In this document: one piece after another, positions 9,163 through 17,800 of the stretch
Position numbering within the stretch: the first letter of the stretch is position 1
Layout of the letters: every line of letters starts with the position of its first letter
Source: Kitasatospora terrestris
GTDB lineage: Bacteria; Actinomycetota; Actinomycetes; Streptomycetales; Streptomycetaceae
Direction of reading: 5' to 3'
DNA: 64,000 nt
Assembly (NCBI RefSeq): GCF_039542905.1
Contig: NZ_BAABIS010000001.1
Location: 3,100,001-3,164,000, forward strand
Position numbers and translations under genes: made by a program
Notes under the pieces: model-generated
The model's database searches: none
Told to the model about the DNA's origin: nothing
Seen by the model: the letters and a program-made list of their open reading frames with translations, nothing else

Positions 9163-11044
9163 GGAAAGCCTCCTGTTGCCCGTTGATTCGGATCCATCGG
9201 GGGAGCTCGGGAAGCTCCCGCAGGGTGTGCCGGTACGCCCCGGGCTCCTCGCCCGCCGCGGCGAAGCCGTGGTCCGGGTAGAAGCGGGCGAACTGGCGGT
9301 TCTTGGCGGTCTCCACGTACCGGGCGCGGACCTCGCCCGCGCCCTCGGCGGCGGCGGCCCGCAGCACCAGGGCGAGCAGCGCGGTCTCCACCTGGCGGGA
9401 GAACACCCGGCAGCTGAGCACGAAGTTCTCCACCGTCCGGGCGCCGTCGGCGTCCCGGCCGAGGGCGAGCGCGGCGATCAGCCCGTTGTCGCCGAACCGG
9501 TCGGTGAGCCGGGCGGCGAAGAAGTCCAGCCCGCCGCCCGCCACCTCGTCGGCCGTGAACCGGCGCCCGGTCAGGTTGAACTGGTTGGTCTTGCCGAAGA
9601 GCTGGACGATCCGGGCCGAGTTCAGCCCGTCCAGCGGCTGCACCGTCAGCTCGGACTCCAGCCCGGCCAGGTAGTCCTCCAACGATCCAGCCGCGTCGGC
9701 GAGTTCGGCCCGCGCGGCGCGCGCCCGGTACAGCTCGGTACGGGTGCGGTCCTCCTCGGTGAGGCTCAGCACGTTGAAGTCGCCCCGGGCCGCCAGCACC
9801 GCCGCGTACCCGGCCGGGTCGACCGGCAGCTCCACGGTGGCGACCTGCGGCAGCAGTTCGCGCATCAGGCCGCGCTCGACCGGGTTGTCGTCGACGAACA
9901 CCATCGCGTCCGCGCCGATGTTCAGCCGCTCCGCCATCGCGGCCACGTTCCCGGGCTTGGGCTGCCAGTCGGCGCTGAAGGCGACGAAGTCGCCGGTCCG
10001 CAGCGCCATCTCGGGGTGGGTGTCGACCGCCTCCCGGGCGATCGCCTCCTCGTTCTTCGAGCAGACCGCCAGCATCACGCCCTGCTGCTTCAGGTCGGCG
10101 GCCAGCTCCTGCAGTTCGCGGTGCGCCGAGCCCGGGTACGCGCCGCCGAGCCGCAGCCCGGCCACCCCGTCGTCGCCGACCACGCCGCCCCAGAGGGTGT
10201 GGTCCAGGTCCAGCACCAGGCACTTGGCGGCCCGGCCGAGCCCGGCCTTCACCACCCGGCCCAGCTCCTCGGCGTACGCGGCCAGGAACTCCGGCGCGTA
10301 CGCTTGCCCGGCGGCGTGCCGCATCCGGTCGCCGGCCCGGACCGCGCCGCCCCGGCCGTGCGCGGCGACCCCGTCCAGGTCCAGCACCAGCACCGAGTCG
10401 GCGGGCGCGGCCAGGTCCAGGATCGCGGCGTTCATCCGGTGCCAGGCGGCGGCCAGCCGGGCCTTGCCCGGGTAGTCCACCCGCCGGTCCCGGGTCAGCG
10501 GGGTCAGCGGCACGGTGGCGAGCACCACCAGCCCGCCCAGGGTCTCCCGGCAGGCCCGCGCCCAGCCGGCCAGTTCGGCGGGCAGGGCGGCGCAGCGCCG
10601 CTCGACCTCGGCCAGGTCCAGCCGGTCGGCGACCCCGTCGAAGACCGCCGTCTCGTCCAGCAGCAGGGCGGTGACCTGCGGCCCGAGGTCCTTCAGGGTG
10701 GGCGCGCCGGCCAGGATCTCGAACCGCCACTGGTTGAAGCCCGCCGAGCGGATCTCCGGCAGCACCCCGTCCGCGACCAGCGTCGCGGTCAGCAGCGGCG
10801 GCAGCGCGTCCAGGGTGGAGCTGCCCAGCAGCGCGATCGGCCGGGCCGTGAACGCCCCGGAGGCGGCCAGCTGCTCCCGGGTCGCCCGGCCGGCCAGCAG
10901 GCTGCCAGCCGCCTCCAGGTCCAGCGGGTCCCCGGCGGCCCGCAGCCCGGCCAGCAGCTCCCGTACGCGCGGCGCCTGCCCGCCGAGCCCGGCGCGCTTG
11001 AGGGCGCGCAGCTCGGCCAGCGGCGTGGTGGCGGTGACGGTCAC
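9152..11044 (-). CDS. FkbH-like glyceryl-S-ACP synthase (HAD superfamily)
   Basis: A 630-residue protein of the FkbH family. The N-terminal part (about 65-260) is SGNH-like, with ARPIALLGSSTLDALPP. The HAD domain starts at about 275 with the catalytic DLDHT at 279-283, followed by SKNEEAIA and FVDDNPVERGLMR. The C-terminal part is GNAT-like and ends in FARFYPDHGF. Family members dephosphorylate 1,3-bisphosphoglycerate and load the glyceryl group onto an ACP. The GTG start overlaps the KAS III stop (GTGA). FkbH also serves methoxymalonyl-ACP formation, but the partner dehydrogenases and methyltransferase of that pathway are absent here, whereas the tetronate partners are present. Confidence 0.95.
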   Translation of the reverse strand: MTVTATTPLAELRALKRAGLGGQAPRVRELLAGLRAAGDPLDLEAAGSLLAGRATREQLAASGAFTARPIALLGSSTLDALPPLLTATLVADGVLPEIRSAGFNQWRFEILAGAPTLKDLGPQVTALLLDETAVFDGVADRLDLAEVERRCAALPAELAGWARACRETLGGLVVLATVPLTPLTRDRRVDYPGKARLAAAWHRMNAAILDLAAPADSVLVLDLDGVAAHGRGGAVRAGDRMRHAAGQAYAPEFLAAYAEELGRVVKAGLGRAAKCLVLDLDHTLWGGVVGDDGVAGLRLGGAYPGSAHRELQELAADLKQQGVMLAVCSKNEEAIAREAVDTHPEMALRTGDFVAFSADWQPKPGNVAAMAERLNIGADAMVFVDDNPVERGLMRELLPQVATVELPVDPAGYAAVLAARGDFNVLSLTEEDRTRTELYRARAARAELADAAGSLEDYLAGLESELTVQPLDGLNSARIVQLFGKTNQFNLTGRRFTADEVAGGGLDFFAARLTDRFGDNGLIAALALGRDADGARTVENFVLSCRVFSRQVETALLALVLRAAAAEGAGEVRARYVETAKNRQFARFYPDHGFAAAGEEPGAYRHTLRELPELPRWIRINGQQEAFRVV

Positions 11045-12105
11045 GCCGCCACCTCCCCGGCGGCCGGCAGCCAGCGCAGCGCCAGGCCGGAGACGATCCA
11101 CTTGGAGGACTCGATCGCGGTGACCAGCACCCGGTCGCCGGCCCGGCCCTGCGCCTCGATCCGCCGCAGCGCCCGGTGGAGCTGGATGAACGGCAGCGCG
11201 TTGCCGTTGTTGCCGGTGTCCGCGACGCAGGAGACCGCCTGCTCCGGACGGACCCCCAGGTGCTCGCGGATCCGCTCCGTCATCACGCCGTTCAGCTGCG
11301 GGGTGAGGATGTGCTCCACCTCGCCCACCGGCCAGCCGGTCAGCGCCGCCAGCTCCTGCAGCACGGCGTCGGCGAGGACCGGGACGCCCGCCTCGATCGC
11401 CTTGTAGTCCTCCTGGCCCATCGGCTCGCGGACCATCCTGCCGCCCGGTCCCTCGACCATCGGCGCGCCGTCCGCGCCGTACCAGCGCACCACCTGGGCG
11501 GGCTCCCGGCCCTTGCCGGTGGCCCGCAGCACGAGGTGCTCGACCGCCAGGCCCGGGCCGTCCCCGGCGTCCACCACGGCGGCGCCGGCGCCGTCGCCGA
11601 ACAGCGCGAAGTTGGCCAGCTCCGCCGGGCTGATCCGGCCCACCGCGCGGTCCGCCGGCCACAGCTTGACCACGCTGTCCGCGCCGATCACCAGGCCGCG
11701 CCGCAGACCGCCCGCCAGCATCGCGCGGGCCGTGTACAGGCCCTGCAGCGCGCCCGCGCAGCCCGAGCTGAGCTGGAAGGTCGGCAGGTCGTTCAGGCCC
11801 AGCCGGTCCGCCACCAGGTTGACCGTGGCCGGCATCAGGTGGTCCGGCGAGCCGGTGGTGAGGATCAGGAAGTCGATGGAGGACGGGTCGGCGCCGGCGT
11901 CCGCGAGGGCGCGCTCGCCGGCCGCGGTGGCCAGGTCGCCGGTGTTCTTCGGAGTGCCCTCGGGGCTGTCGGGTTCGCAGAAGTGGCGGCCGCGGTTGCC
12001 GGTCATCCGGTCGAGCCACTTCTCGTGCAGGCCGAAGCGCTCCGCCATGTCCCGGTTCGTGACCGGTTCGCCCGGGAGCACCTCGCTGAGGCCGATGATT
12101 CTCAA
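11041..12105 (-). CDS. KAS III-like ketosynthase of tetronate type
   Basis: A 354-residue FabH-fold enzyme with the nucleophile Cys116 in SSGCAGAL. The start is read as TTG at 12103-12105 because AAGGA lies about 8 bp upstream and the protein then begins with RIIGLSEVLPG, as the family does. The long in-frame extension further upstream would cross the promoter. In FabH the second active-site motif is HQAN; here the aligned stretch reads ILTPQLN (266-272), so the His position is Pro269, while Gln and Asn are kept, as is the later Asn (TGNNGN, about 299). In tetronate clusters this enzyme is assigned to joining the glyceryl-ACP with the 3-oxoacyl chain and closing the ring. It is the first gene of the operon. 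Confidence 0.94.
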   Translation of the reverse strand: MRIIGLSEVLPGEPVTNRDMAERFGLHEKWLDRMTGNRGRHFCEPDSPEGTPKNTGDLATAAGERALADAGADPSSIDFLILTTGSPDHLMPATVNLVADRLGLNDLPTFQLSSGCAGALQGLYTARAMLAGGLRRGLVIGADSVVKLWPADRAVGRISPAELANFALFGDGAGAAVVDAGDGPGLAVEHLVLRATGKGREPAQVVRWYGADGAPMVEGPGGRMVREPMGQEDYKAIEAGVPVLADAVLQELAALTGWPVGEVEHILTPQLNGVMTERIREHLGVRPEQAVSCVADTGNNGNALPFIQLHRALRRIEAQGRAGDRVLVTAIESSKWIVSGLALRWLPAAGEVAA

Positions 12106-12145
12106 GGGATCAGGTCCTTGTCTGGGATCCGTCGGAGTGTGCTCG

Positions 12146-12177
12146 AACGTAGGTTCCGGCACTTGTGGGGCACTTGA
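12146..12177 (-). promoter_or_regulatory. SARP-type promoter: heptamer repeats plus -10 box
   Basis: Read on the minus strand, TCAAGTG (12177-12171) and ACAAGTG (12166-12160) repeat with an 11-bp period, followed by exactly 8 bp (CCGGAACC) and a -10-like TACGTT (12151-12146). This spacing is the hallmark of promoters driven by Streptomyces antibiotic regulatory proteins (ActII-ORF4, DnrI). A further TCGAGTG lies at 12192-12186, out of the 11-bp phase. There is no -35 hexamer. The predicted transcript start is near 12139, about 34 nt before the TTG of the KAS III gene. No SARP gene is in the window. Confidence 0.6.
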
Positions 12178-12277
12178 GGGCCACTCACTCGACGACGGCT
12201 TCCCGCTGGTCCCCGCGCCCGGGCCGGGCGCGGCGCCCTTGCGGCGGCCCGGGGACGGCCTGCTAGTCTCCGCGGCC

Positions 12278-12559
12278 ATGGCGAGCGACGATCACCGGCA
12301 GGACTGGGCGGACTGGGAGTCCGAGCTCGCCGCCGGCGAACGCGCCGCGCTCCGCGCCCACCGCCGGGCCGCGCTCCGCCGCCGCGTCCTCCCCGGCCTG
12401 GCCGCCGCCGCACTCCTGTCCGTGCTGCTCGGCGCCCTCTTCTTCACCGCGACCCTCGACCCCGGGCGCCGCCCCCCGCAGGCCCCGCCGCCGACCGTCC
12501 CGGCCCCGGGAACGACGAAGCCGCCCAGCAGCGTCCCCTCGCTGCTGGGCGGCCGTTGA
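12278..12559 (+). CDS. Small single-pass membrane protein, unknown function
   Basis: A 93-residue protein with a charged, Arg/Ala-rich N-terminal half (about 1-37), one hydrophobic segment (about 38-57, LPGLAAAALLSVLLGALFF) and a Pro-rich extracytoplasmic tail. It looks like a short anchored protein with its N-terminus inside. There is no clear ribosome binding site, but TAGTCT lies 8 bp before the ATG, so translation may be from a nearly leaderless mRNA. It diverges from the polyketide operon and converges on pgi with a 12-bp gap. I do not recognise a family. Its last codons form a long hairpin (12520-12553). Confidence 0.75.
   Translation: MASDDHRQDWADWESELAAGERAALRAHRRAALRRRVLPGLAAAALLSVLLGALFFTATLDPGRRPPQAPPPTVPAPGTTKPPSSVPSLLGGR
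12520..12553. terminator. Hairpin inside the 3' end of the small membrane gene, bidirectional terminator
   Basis: A perfect 14-bp stem (GCCGCCCAGCAGCG paired with CGCTGCTGGGCGGC) around a 6-nt loop. It lies within the last coding codons, ending 6 bp before the end of the stop codon and about 20 bp before the end of the convergent pgi gene. It probably ends transcription from both sides. Confidence 0.7.
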
Positions 12560-12571
12560 GCCGTCGTCCGG

Positions 12572-14233
12572 TTACCGCCCGCGCAGGGCCCGGTACTCGG
12601 CGACCAGGGCGGCCGTCGAGCTGTCGAGCGCCTCGGCGCCCTCACCGGTCAGCAGGACCGGCTCGATGCGCTTGGCGAGCACCTTGCCGAGCTCCACGCC
12701 CCACTGGTCGAAGGAGTCGATGTTCCAGATCGCGCCCTGGACGAACACCTTGTGCTCGTACAGCGCGATCAGCTGACCGAGCACCGAGGGGCTGAGCTCG
12801 CCCGCCAGGATGGTGGTGGTCGGGTGGTTGCCCCTGAAGGTCTTGTGCGGGACGAGCTCGGCCGGCACGCCCTCCGCCGCGACCTCCTCCGCGGTCTTGC
12901 CGAAGGCCAGCGCCTGCGTCTGGGCGAAGAAGTTCGCCATCAGCAGGTCGTGCTGGGCGACCAGCCCGGGCAGCAGGTCGGCGACCGGCTCGGCGAAGCC
13001 GATGAAGTCCGCCGGGATGACCTTCGTGCCCTGGTGGAGCAGCTGGTAGTAGGCGTGCTGCCCGTTGGTGCCGGGGGTGCCCCAGACGACCGGCCCGGTC
13101 TGCCAGCCCACCGGGTTGCCGTCACGGTCGACGGACTTGCCGTTGGACTCCATGTCGAGCTGCTGCAGGTACGCCGCGAACTTCGACAGGTAGTGCGAGT
13201 AGGGCAGCACCACGTGCGACTGCGCGTCGAAGAACGCGCCGTACCAGACGCCCAGCAGACCCAGCAGGACCGGCACGTTCTGCTCGAACGGCGCGGTGCG
13301 GAAGTGCTCGTCGACCAGGTGGAAGCCGTCCAGCATCTCGCGGAACTGCTCCCGGCCGATGGCGATCATCAGCGAGAGGCCGATCGCCGAGTCGTACGAG
13401 TAGCGGCCGCCGACCCAGTCCCAGAACTCGAACATGTTGGCCACGTCGATGCCGAAGTCGGACACGCCCTGGGCGTTGGTCGACAGCGCGACGAAGTGCT
13501 TGGCGACCGCGTCGGTGTCCGCCCGCAGCTCGGTGAGCAGCCACGCCTTCGCGGACTCGGCGTTGGTGATGGTCTCGATCGTGGTGAAGGTCTTCGACGC
13601 CACGATGAAGAGCGTCTCGGCGGCGTCCAGGCCCTGCAGCGCCTCGTGCAGGTCGGCGCCGTCCACGTTGGAGACGAAGCGGACGTCGATGCCGCGGTCG
13701 GAGTAGGAGCGCAGCACCTCGTACGCCATCGCGGGGCCCAGGTCGGAGCCGCCGATGCCGATGTTGACGACGGTGCGGATCCGCTTGCCGGTGTGGCCGG
13801 TCCACTCGCCGCTGCGGACGCGGTCGGAGAAGGCGCCCATCTTGTCGAGCACGGCGTGCACGGCGGGGACCACGTTCTCGCCGTCGACCTCGATCACGGC
13901 CTCGCGGGGGGCGCGCAGCGCGGTGTGCAGGACGGCGCGGTCCTCGGTGATGTTGATCTTCTCGCCGCGGAACATCGCGTCGCGCAGCTCGGCCACGCCG
14001 GTGGCGGCGGCCAGCTCGCGCAGCAGCTCCAGGGTGCGGTCGTTCACCAGCTGCTTGGAGTAGTCGACCTGCAGGTCGCCGACCCGCAGGGTGTAGCGCT
14101 TCCCCCGCTCGGGGTCGGCGGCGAACAGCTCACGCAGGTGCTGCTCGCCGAACTCTGCCCGGTGCTTGCCGAGAGCGGCCCACTGCGGGGTCCGGTCCAG
14201 GGGGATGCGACCGCTGGCAGGGGTCTCCGACAT
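12572..14233 (-). CDS. pgi: Glucose-6-phosphate isomerase
   Basis: A 553-residue enzyme interconverting glucose 6-phosphate and fructose 6-phosphate in the cytoplasm. The family signatures are clear: [20 protein letters not shown], the [12 protein letters not shown] stretch and the C-terminal [11 protein letters not shown]. The length is that of the full bacterial family. The ATG at 14231-14233 follows AAGGAG by about 7 bp, and the longer in-frame reading is discarded for that reason. The gene is a single unit: 226 bp separate it from the antiporter upstream. Confidence 0.98.
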   Translation of the reverse strand: MSETPASGRIPLDRTPQWAALGKHRAEFGEQHLRELFAADPERGKRYTLRVGDLQVDYSKQLVNDRTLELLRELAAATGVAELRDAMFRGEKINITEDRAVLHTALRAPREAVIEVDGENVVPAVHAVLDKMGAFSDRVRSGEWTGHTGKRIRTVVNIGIGGSDLGPAMAYEVLRSYSDRGIDVRFVSNVDGADLHEALQGLDAAETLFIVASKTFTTIETITNAESAKAWLLTELRADTDAVAKHFVALSTNAQGVSDFGIDVANMFEFWDWVGGRYSYDSAIGLSLMIAIGREQFREMLDGFHLVDEHFRTAPFEQNVPVLLGLLGVWYGAFFDAQSHVVLPYSHYLSKFAAYLQQLDMESNGKSVDRDGNPVGWQTGPVVWGTPGTNGQHAYYQLLHQGTKVIPADFIGFAEPVADLLPGLVAQHDLLMANFFAQTQALAFGKTAEEVAAEGVPAELVPHKTFRGNHPTTTILAGELSPSVLGQLIALYEHKVFVQGAIWNIDSFDQWGVELGKVLAKRIEPVLLTGEGAEALDSSTAALVAEYRALRGR

Positions 14234-14459
14234 CGGTGGTCTCCTTGTGTCGTCCGGAAGTGGCGTGTACCGGCAGGGCCGAGCGGGAGGGTGCGCGAAG
14301 GCCGGCGGTGGTACGAGAGGTGCTGCCGACTCCATTGACGGCCTTGCCCGCGCCCACCCTATGTCCTCCACGGCCGTCACCTGCGGACCGTCACCACCGG
14401 GGACCGCACTTGTCGACGTCCACCCGCGGACCTTCGCGTGCCGACCACCCGGACGCGCC

Positions 14460-16040
14460 TCACTTGCGGGCCGACTGCAGGTCGAGTCGGCGCAACACCT
14501 GGTCCGCCACCTCCGGGTCGCTGCCGGCCTCGCTGCGGGCGGCCAGCACCTCGCGGCGCGAGGCGGCGATCATCTCCTGTTCGACCGCGAACGCCTCCCG
14601 CCACTTCTGGCCGCGCTGCTTCGCCTCCAGCGCCTCCTCCTCCTCGTACTTCTCCGGGCAGAGCCGGGCCAGGCGGTCGTGCTGACGCTCCCGCAGCCGC
14701 TCGACCAGCTCGGCCGGCAGCTCGTCCGCCCGCTCCAGTTCACCGAGTCGGACCAGTCCCGCCTTGGCGGCCCGCCACCACAGCTCGCGCACCGCCTTCT
14801 CGTGCGCGTCGGAACCGGTGTCCAGGCCGAGCAGCCTCACCACCCACGGCAGCGTCAGGCCCTGCACCAGCAGGGTGAACAGCACCACCCCGAACGCCAC
14901 GAAGATGATCTCCGCCCGCTCCGGGAACGTCCCGCCGCCGTGCACCGTCAGCGGGATCGCCAGCGCCAGCGCCACCGTCGCCACCCCGCGCATCCCCGAC
15001 CACCACAGCACCAGCGTCTCCCGCCAGGACACCGGGTTGTCCTCCTCGCCGTGGCTGAACCGCCGCGAGACCCACGCCGCGGGCAGCAGCCACACCAACC
15101 GCAGCAGCACCACCACCGCGATCACCGCCGCGGTGTCGCCCAGCATCCCCCGCCAGCTGTCCTTGACGTCCGCCAGCACCGTCGCCAGCTCCAGCCCGAT
15201 CAGGCCGAACGCCACCCCGGTCACCAGCGTCTCCACGATCTCCCAGAACGCGTTGCCCACCAACCGGTACGACACCTCGTCGGCGTCCGCCGCCCGGTCC
15301 GCCAGGTACAGCGCGCAGACCACCACCGCCAGCACCCCCGAGCCGTGCGCCTCCTCCGCCAGCGCGTACGCCGCGAACGGCACCAGCAGGTTCAGCGCCA
15401 CCTGCTGCGTCGGATCGTCCAGCAACCCGGCCAGCTTGGTGTTCGCCCAGCCCAGCGCCACCCCGACCACCACCGCGACCACCGCCGACAGCACGAAGCG
15501 CAGCGCCGCCCCCTCGATCGAGAAGTCGTGGTCCACCACCGCCTCCACCGCCAGCGAGTAGATGACGATCGCCGTCACGTCGTTGAACAGCCCCTCGCTC
15601 TCCAGCACCGCCACCAGCCGGCGCGGCAACCCCACCGAACCCGCCACCGCCACCGCCGCCACCGGATCCGGCGGCGACACCAGCGCGCCGAGCGCCACCG
15701 CCGCCGCGACGGGCGCCCCCGGCACCAGCATCGAGAACGTGCCCGCCACCGCCGTCGTGGTGACGATCACCAGCGCCACCGCCAGCAGCAGGATCGACCG
15801 GATGTTCGCCTTGAAGTACCGCACCGAGGAGCGCCGTGCCACCGCGAAGATCAGCGGCGGCAGCACCAGCGGCAGGATCAACTCCGGGTTCACCGACACG
15901 TTCGGGATCTGCGGCACCAGCGCCATCACGATCCCGATCAGCGTCATCAGCACCGGCTGCGGCACCCCGCTCCGCCGGGCCAGCGGCATGGTGACCACCG
16001 AGGCGAGCAGCACCAGGAAGAGCAGCGACAGCTGAGCCAC
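14460..16040 (-). CDS. Na+/H+ antiporter, CPA1/NhaP type
   Basis: A 526-residue membrane protein with about 12 hydrophobic segments between residues 1 and 400 and a charged cytoplasmic tail of about 120 residues rich in Glu, Arg and Ala. CPA1 hallmarks are visible: [12 protein letters not shown] in the region of transmembrane segment 5 and [14 protein letters not shown] in the region of segment 6, whose acidic residues carry the ions. It should exchange cytoplasmic Na+ or K+ for H+. It is transcribed alone and diverges from the MDR-like gene across a 382-bp region. The exact cation is not predictable. Confidence 0.94.
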   Translation of the reverse strand: MAQLSLLFLVLLASVVTMPLARRSGVPQPVLMTLIGIVMALVPQIPNVSVNPELILPLVLPPLIFAVARRSSVRYFKANIRSILLLAVALVIVTTTAVAGTFSMLVPGAPVAAAVALGALVSPPDPVAAVAVAGSVGLPRRLVAVLESEGLFNDVTAIVIYSLAVEAVVDHDFSIEGAALRFVLSAVVAVVVGVALGWANTKLAGLLDDPTQQVALNLLVPFAAYALAEEAHGSGVLAVVVCALYLADRAADADEVSYRLVGNAFWEIVETLVTGVAFGLIGLELATVLADVKDSWRGMLGDTAAVIAVVVLLRLVWLLPAAWVSRRFSHGEEDNPVSWRETLVLWWSGMRGVATVALALAIPLTVHGGGTFPERAEIIFVAFGVVLFTLLVQGLTLPWVVRLLGLDTGSDAHEKAVRELWWRAAKAGLVRLGELERADELPAELVERLRERQHDRLARLCPEKYEEEEALEAKQRGQKWREAFAVEQEMIAASRREVLAARSEAGSDPEVADQVLRRLDLQSARK

Positions 16041-16422
16041 GGAGCAGATCCTCCCAACCGTACGGAATGCGGCCCCCCGATCCGCGGATCAGCATAAATG
16101 TGACCATTCACCCCACCCACCCAACTCGCCGACCCACCCCGAACCCCACCGCAGGCGACTGCCCCGGCTCCGCCGGACGCACACCGAAGGAGCCAGATCC
16201 AGCCACCCCAGCCCCCGCCGAAAGCGGTTCCCCACGAGCCCGCCGAAGGCGGTATCCGTCCAAGCCCGCCGCAGGCGGCTGACCCGGCTCCGCCGGACGC
16301 ACCGCCACAGGAGCCAAATCCAGCCACCCCAGCCCCCGCCGTAGGCACACTCGCCGTAGGCGGTGCCCGTCCGAGCCCGCCGCAGGCGGTTGCCGAGACC
16401 CGCCGGCCCACCAAGGAGGCCC
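16041..16422. other. Divergent intergenic region with palindromes and tandem repeat
   Basis: This 382-bp gap has an AT-richer part next to the antiporter start, with the perfect palindrome GATCCGCGGATC at 16079-16090 and GTGA-ATGG-TCAC (read on the minus strand) at about 16099-16110. TATGCT on the minus strand is a possible -10 for the antiporter. The rest is the degenerate repeat described separately. No coding region is supported. Confidence 0.6.
16141..16402. repeat. Degenerate tandem repeat, period about 120 bp, with short inverted GCCG/CGGC motifs
   Basis: Two imperfect copies start at 16164 and 16284 with CCGGCTCCGCCGGACGCAC. Each continues through a shared block (AGCCAGATCCAGCCACCCC at 16191, AGCCAAATCCAGCCACCCC at 16313) and ends in copies of GCCCGCCG(C/A)AGGCGG, itself a small hairpin. 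A partial copy precedes the first (from about 16141). The copies differ by substitutions and a few indels. It is noncoding and lies upstream of the MDR-like gene. Confidence 0.8.
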
Positions 16423-17196
16423 ATGCTCGCCGCTCTCCCCTCCTCGCCCGCCGGGGCGGTCGTCGTGCGCGAGGTGGTGGCGCCGCGGCCGGGGCCCGGG
16501 CAGGTGCTGGTGCGGGTGCGGGTCGCGGAGGTGGTGCCGACGGCCCCCGGCGCCGGTGGGCTGGCCGGGGTGGTGTGCCAGCTGGGGGCGGCGTCGTTCG
16601 GGCTGGAGGTGGGCGACCGGGTGCTCGGCGACGCGCCGGCCGGTACGTGGGCGGAGTACGCCGCCGTGGACTGCGCCCGTCTGACCTACCTCCCGCCGGG
16701 ACTCCCCTGGGCGCACGCCTGCGCCCTCGCGGGAGCGGCCCGCACCGTCGAACCGGCCCTGGACGCGCTCGCCCTCCGGCCCGCCGAGCGGCTGCTGATC
16801 GCGGGCGCGGGTCGCGGTGACGGCCCGCTCGCCGTCCAGCTCGCCCTCACCCGCCGGGTCGAGGTCCTCGCCGTCGCGGCCCCGCACGACCGCGCCCACC
16901 TCCGCAGCCTCGGCGCCCGTCCCACCAACGGCCTCGACGACGCCCCCGACGCCGTGCTGCTGGTCGGCGCCGCCCCTCCCCCGTTGGAGGTCCCCCGGAC
17001 GGCCACGACCGCCACCCCCGCCGGACCCCCCGCCCATCCCCTCTCGCTGGTCGAGCTCTGGGAGGAGTACGAGCTGCGTCCGGACGTCGCCGCCGTCCTC
17101 CCGTTGCCCCACGCGGCCCGCGCGCTGCACCTGGCCGCCGCCGGCCGCCCCCGCGGTGCCGTCCTCCTGGAGCCGATTGTGAGTTTCGGCCGCTGA
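16423..17196 (+). CDS. MDR-superfamily (quinone oxidoreductase-like) protein, short form
   Basis: A 257-residue protein resembling a cut-down medium-chain dehydrogenase/reductase. The N-terminal half has the GroES-like pattern (VREVVAPRPGPGQVLVRVRVAEV, LEVGDRVLGDAPAGTWAEYA). The second half keeps a Rossmann-like LLIAGAGRGDGPLAVQLAL but is about 70 residues shorter than typical members. No zinc ligands are visible. The ATG at 16423 follows AAGGAGG by 3-4 bp. Its 3' end contains the promoter of the downstream tRNA-Lys. The function is uncertain; it may be a non-catalytic relative. Confidence 0.8.
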   Translation: MLAALPSSPAGAVVVREVVAPRPGPGQVLVRVRVAEVVPTAPGAGGLAGVVCQLGAASFGLEVGDRVLGDAPAGTWAEYAAVDCARLTYLPPGLPWAHACALAGAARTVEPALDALALRPAERLLIAGAGRGDGPLAVQLALTRRVEVLAVAAPHDRAHLRSLGARPTNGLDDAPDAVLLVGAAPPPLEVPRTATTATPAGPPAHPLSLVELWEEYELRPDVAAVLPLPHAARALHLAAAGRPRGAVLLEPIVSFGR

Positions 17197-17207
17197 CCAG
17201 GTAATGT
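17177..17207 (+). promoter_or_regulatory. Promoter of tRNA-Lys copy 1
   Basis: TTGTGA (17177-17182) and TAATGT (17202-17207) with a 19-bp spacer, 16 bp before the tRNA. The -35 lies inside the end of the MDR-like gene. Confidence 0.55.
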
Positions 17208-17222
17208 TCTCTTCGTCAGCAG

Positions 17223-17296
17223 GCGCCGCTAGCTCAGTTGGTTAGAGCAGCTGACTCTTAATCAGCGGGTCCGGGGTTCGAGTCCCTGGCGGCGCA
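17223..17296 (+). tRNA. tRNA-Lys (anticodon CTT), copy 1
   Basis: A 74-nt cloverleaf: acceptor GCGCCGC/GCGGCGC with discriminator A, D-arm with AGCTCAGTTGGTTAGAGC, anticodon stem GCTGA/TCAGC around CTCTTAA (anticodon CTT) and T-arm CGGGG-TTCGAGT-CCCTG. The 3' CCA is not encoded. Two identical genes lie at 39929 and 40736. Confidence 0.98.
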
Positions 17297-17306
17297 CAGA
17301 CAGGTC

Positions 17307-17340
17307 GAAGGCCCTCTCGCTCCTCGCGAGGGGGCCTTCG
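17307..17340 (+). terminator. Terminator after tRNA-Lys copy 1
   Basis: A hairpin in which GAAGGCCC pairs with GGGCCTTC and an inner CTCGC/GCGAG stem closes the loop. It lies 11 bp after the tRNA and 22 bp before the end of the convergent VOC gene, and may serve both. Confidence 0.75.
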
Positions 17341-17361
17341 CCGTGCGGGCCACGGGCTGCC

Positions 17362-17742
17362 CTAGGCCGCCCGCACCTCGTTGACGCACAGGATGTTCCC
17401 TTCGGTGTCCTTGAACCAGGCGGCCCGCATGCCGTCGGCCTCGGCGACTCCGTCGAGGGTCTTCAGGTCGGGCAGGTCGTACTCCTCGAAGACGACTCCG
17501 CGGCGGCGCAGCTCGGCCATCTCGGTGTCGAGGTCGTCCACCTTCCAGCTGGCCAGGGTGTGCTGGGCCTGGCCGCCGTAGGGCGTCTCGTACATGCCGA
17601 ATTCGGTGCCTCCGCAGCTGAAGCCCACGTCGGGCCCGTTCTCGCGGGTGAGGGTGAGTCCGAGGGTGTCGCGGTAGAAACGCTTGGCCCGTTCGATGTC
17701 CGCCACCGGGATGACTGCGAGCAGCGGTGCGTCTGCCAACAT
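17362..17742 (-). CDS. VOC (glyoxalase/bleomycin-resistance fold) family protein
   Basis: A 126-residue protein with the paired beta-alpha-beta-beta-beta pattern of the vicinal oxygen chelate family: LLAVIPVADIERAKRFYRDTLGL, then FSCGGTEFGMYE, WKVDDLDTEMAELRRRGV and the C-terminal AAWFKDTEGNILCVNE. The usual first metal histidine is replaced (AVIPVAD), while the Glu near the C-terminus is present, so it may not be a glyoxalase. The ATG at 17740-17742 follows AGGAGG by 10 bp. The substrate is unknown. Confidence 0.9.
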   Translation of the reverse strand: MLADAPLLAVIPVADIERAKRFYRDTLGLTLTRENGPDVGFSCGGTEFGMYETPYGGQAQHTLASWKVDDLDTEMAELRRRGVVFEEYDLPDLKTLDGVAEADGMRAAWFKDTEGNILCVNEVRAA

Positions 17743-17800
17743 TTCGCCATCACCTCCTGTGACCAGGCTAGGAGCCGTCCGTCCGGCCCGCGAACGCCGA

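Noticed and set aside
9152..11044. FkbH-like enzyme as part of a methoxymalonyl-ACP pathway
   Set aside because: The dehydrogenases and O-methyltransferase of that pathway are absent nearby, and the KAS III and E2-like partners point to tetronate formation.
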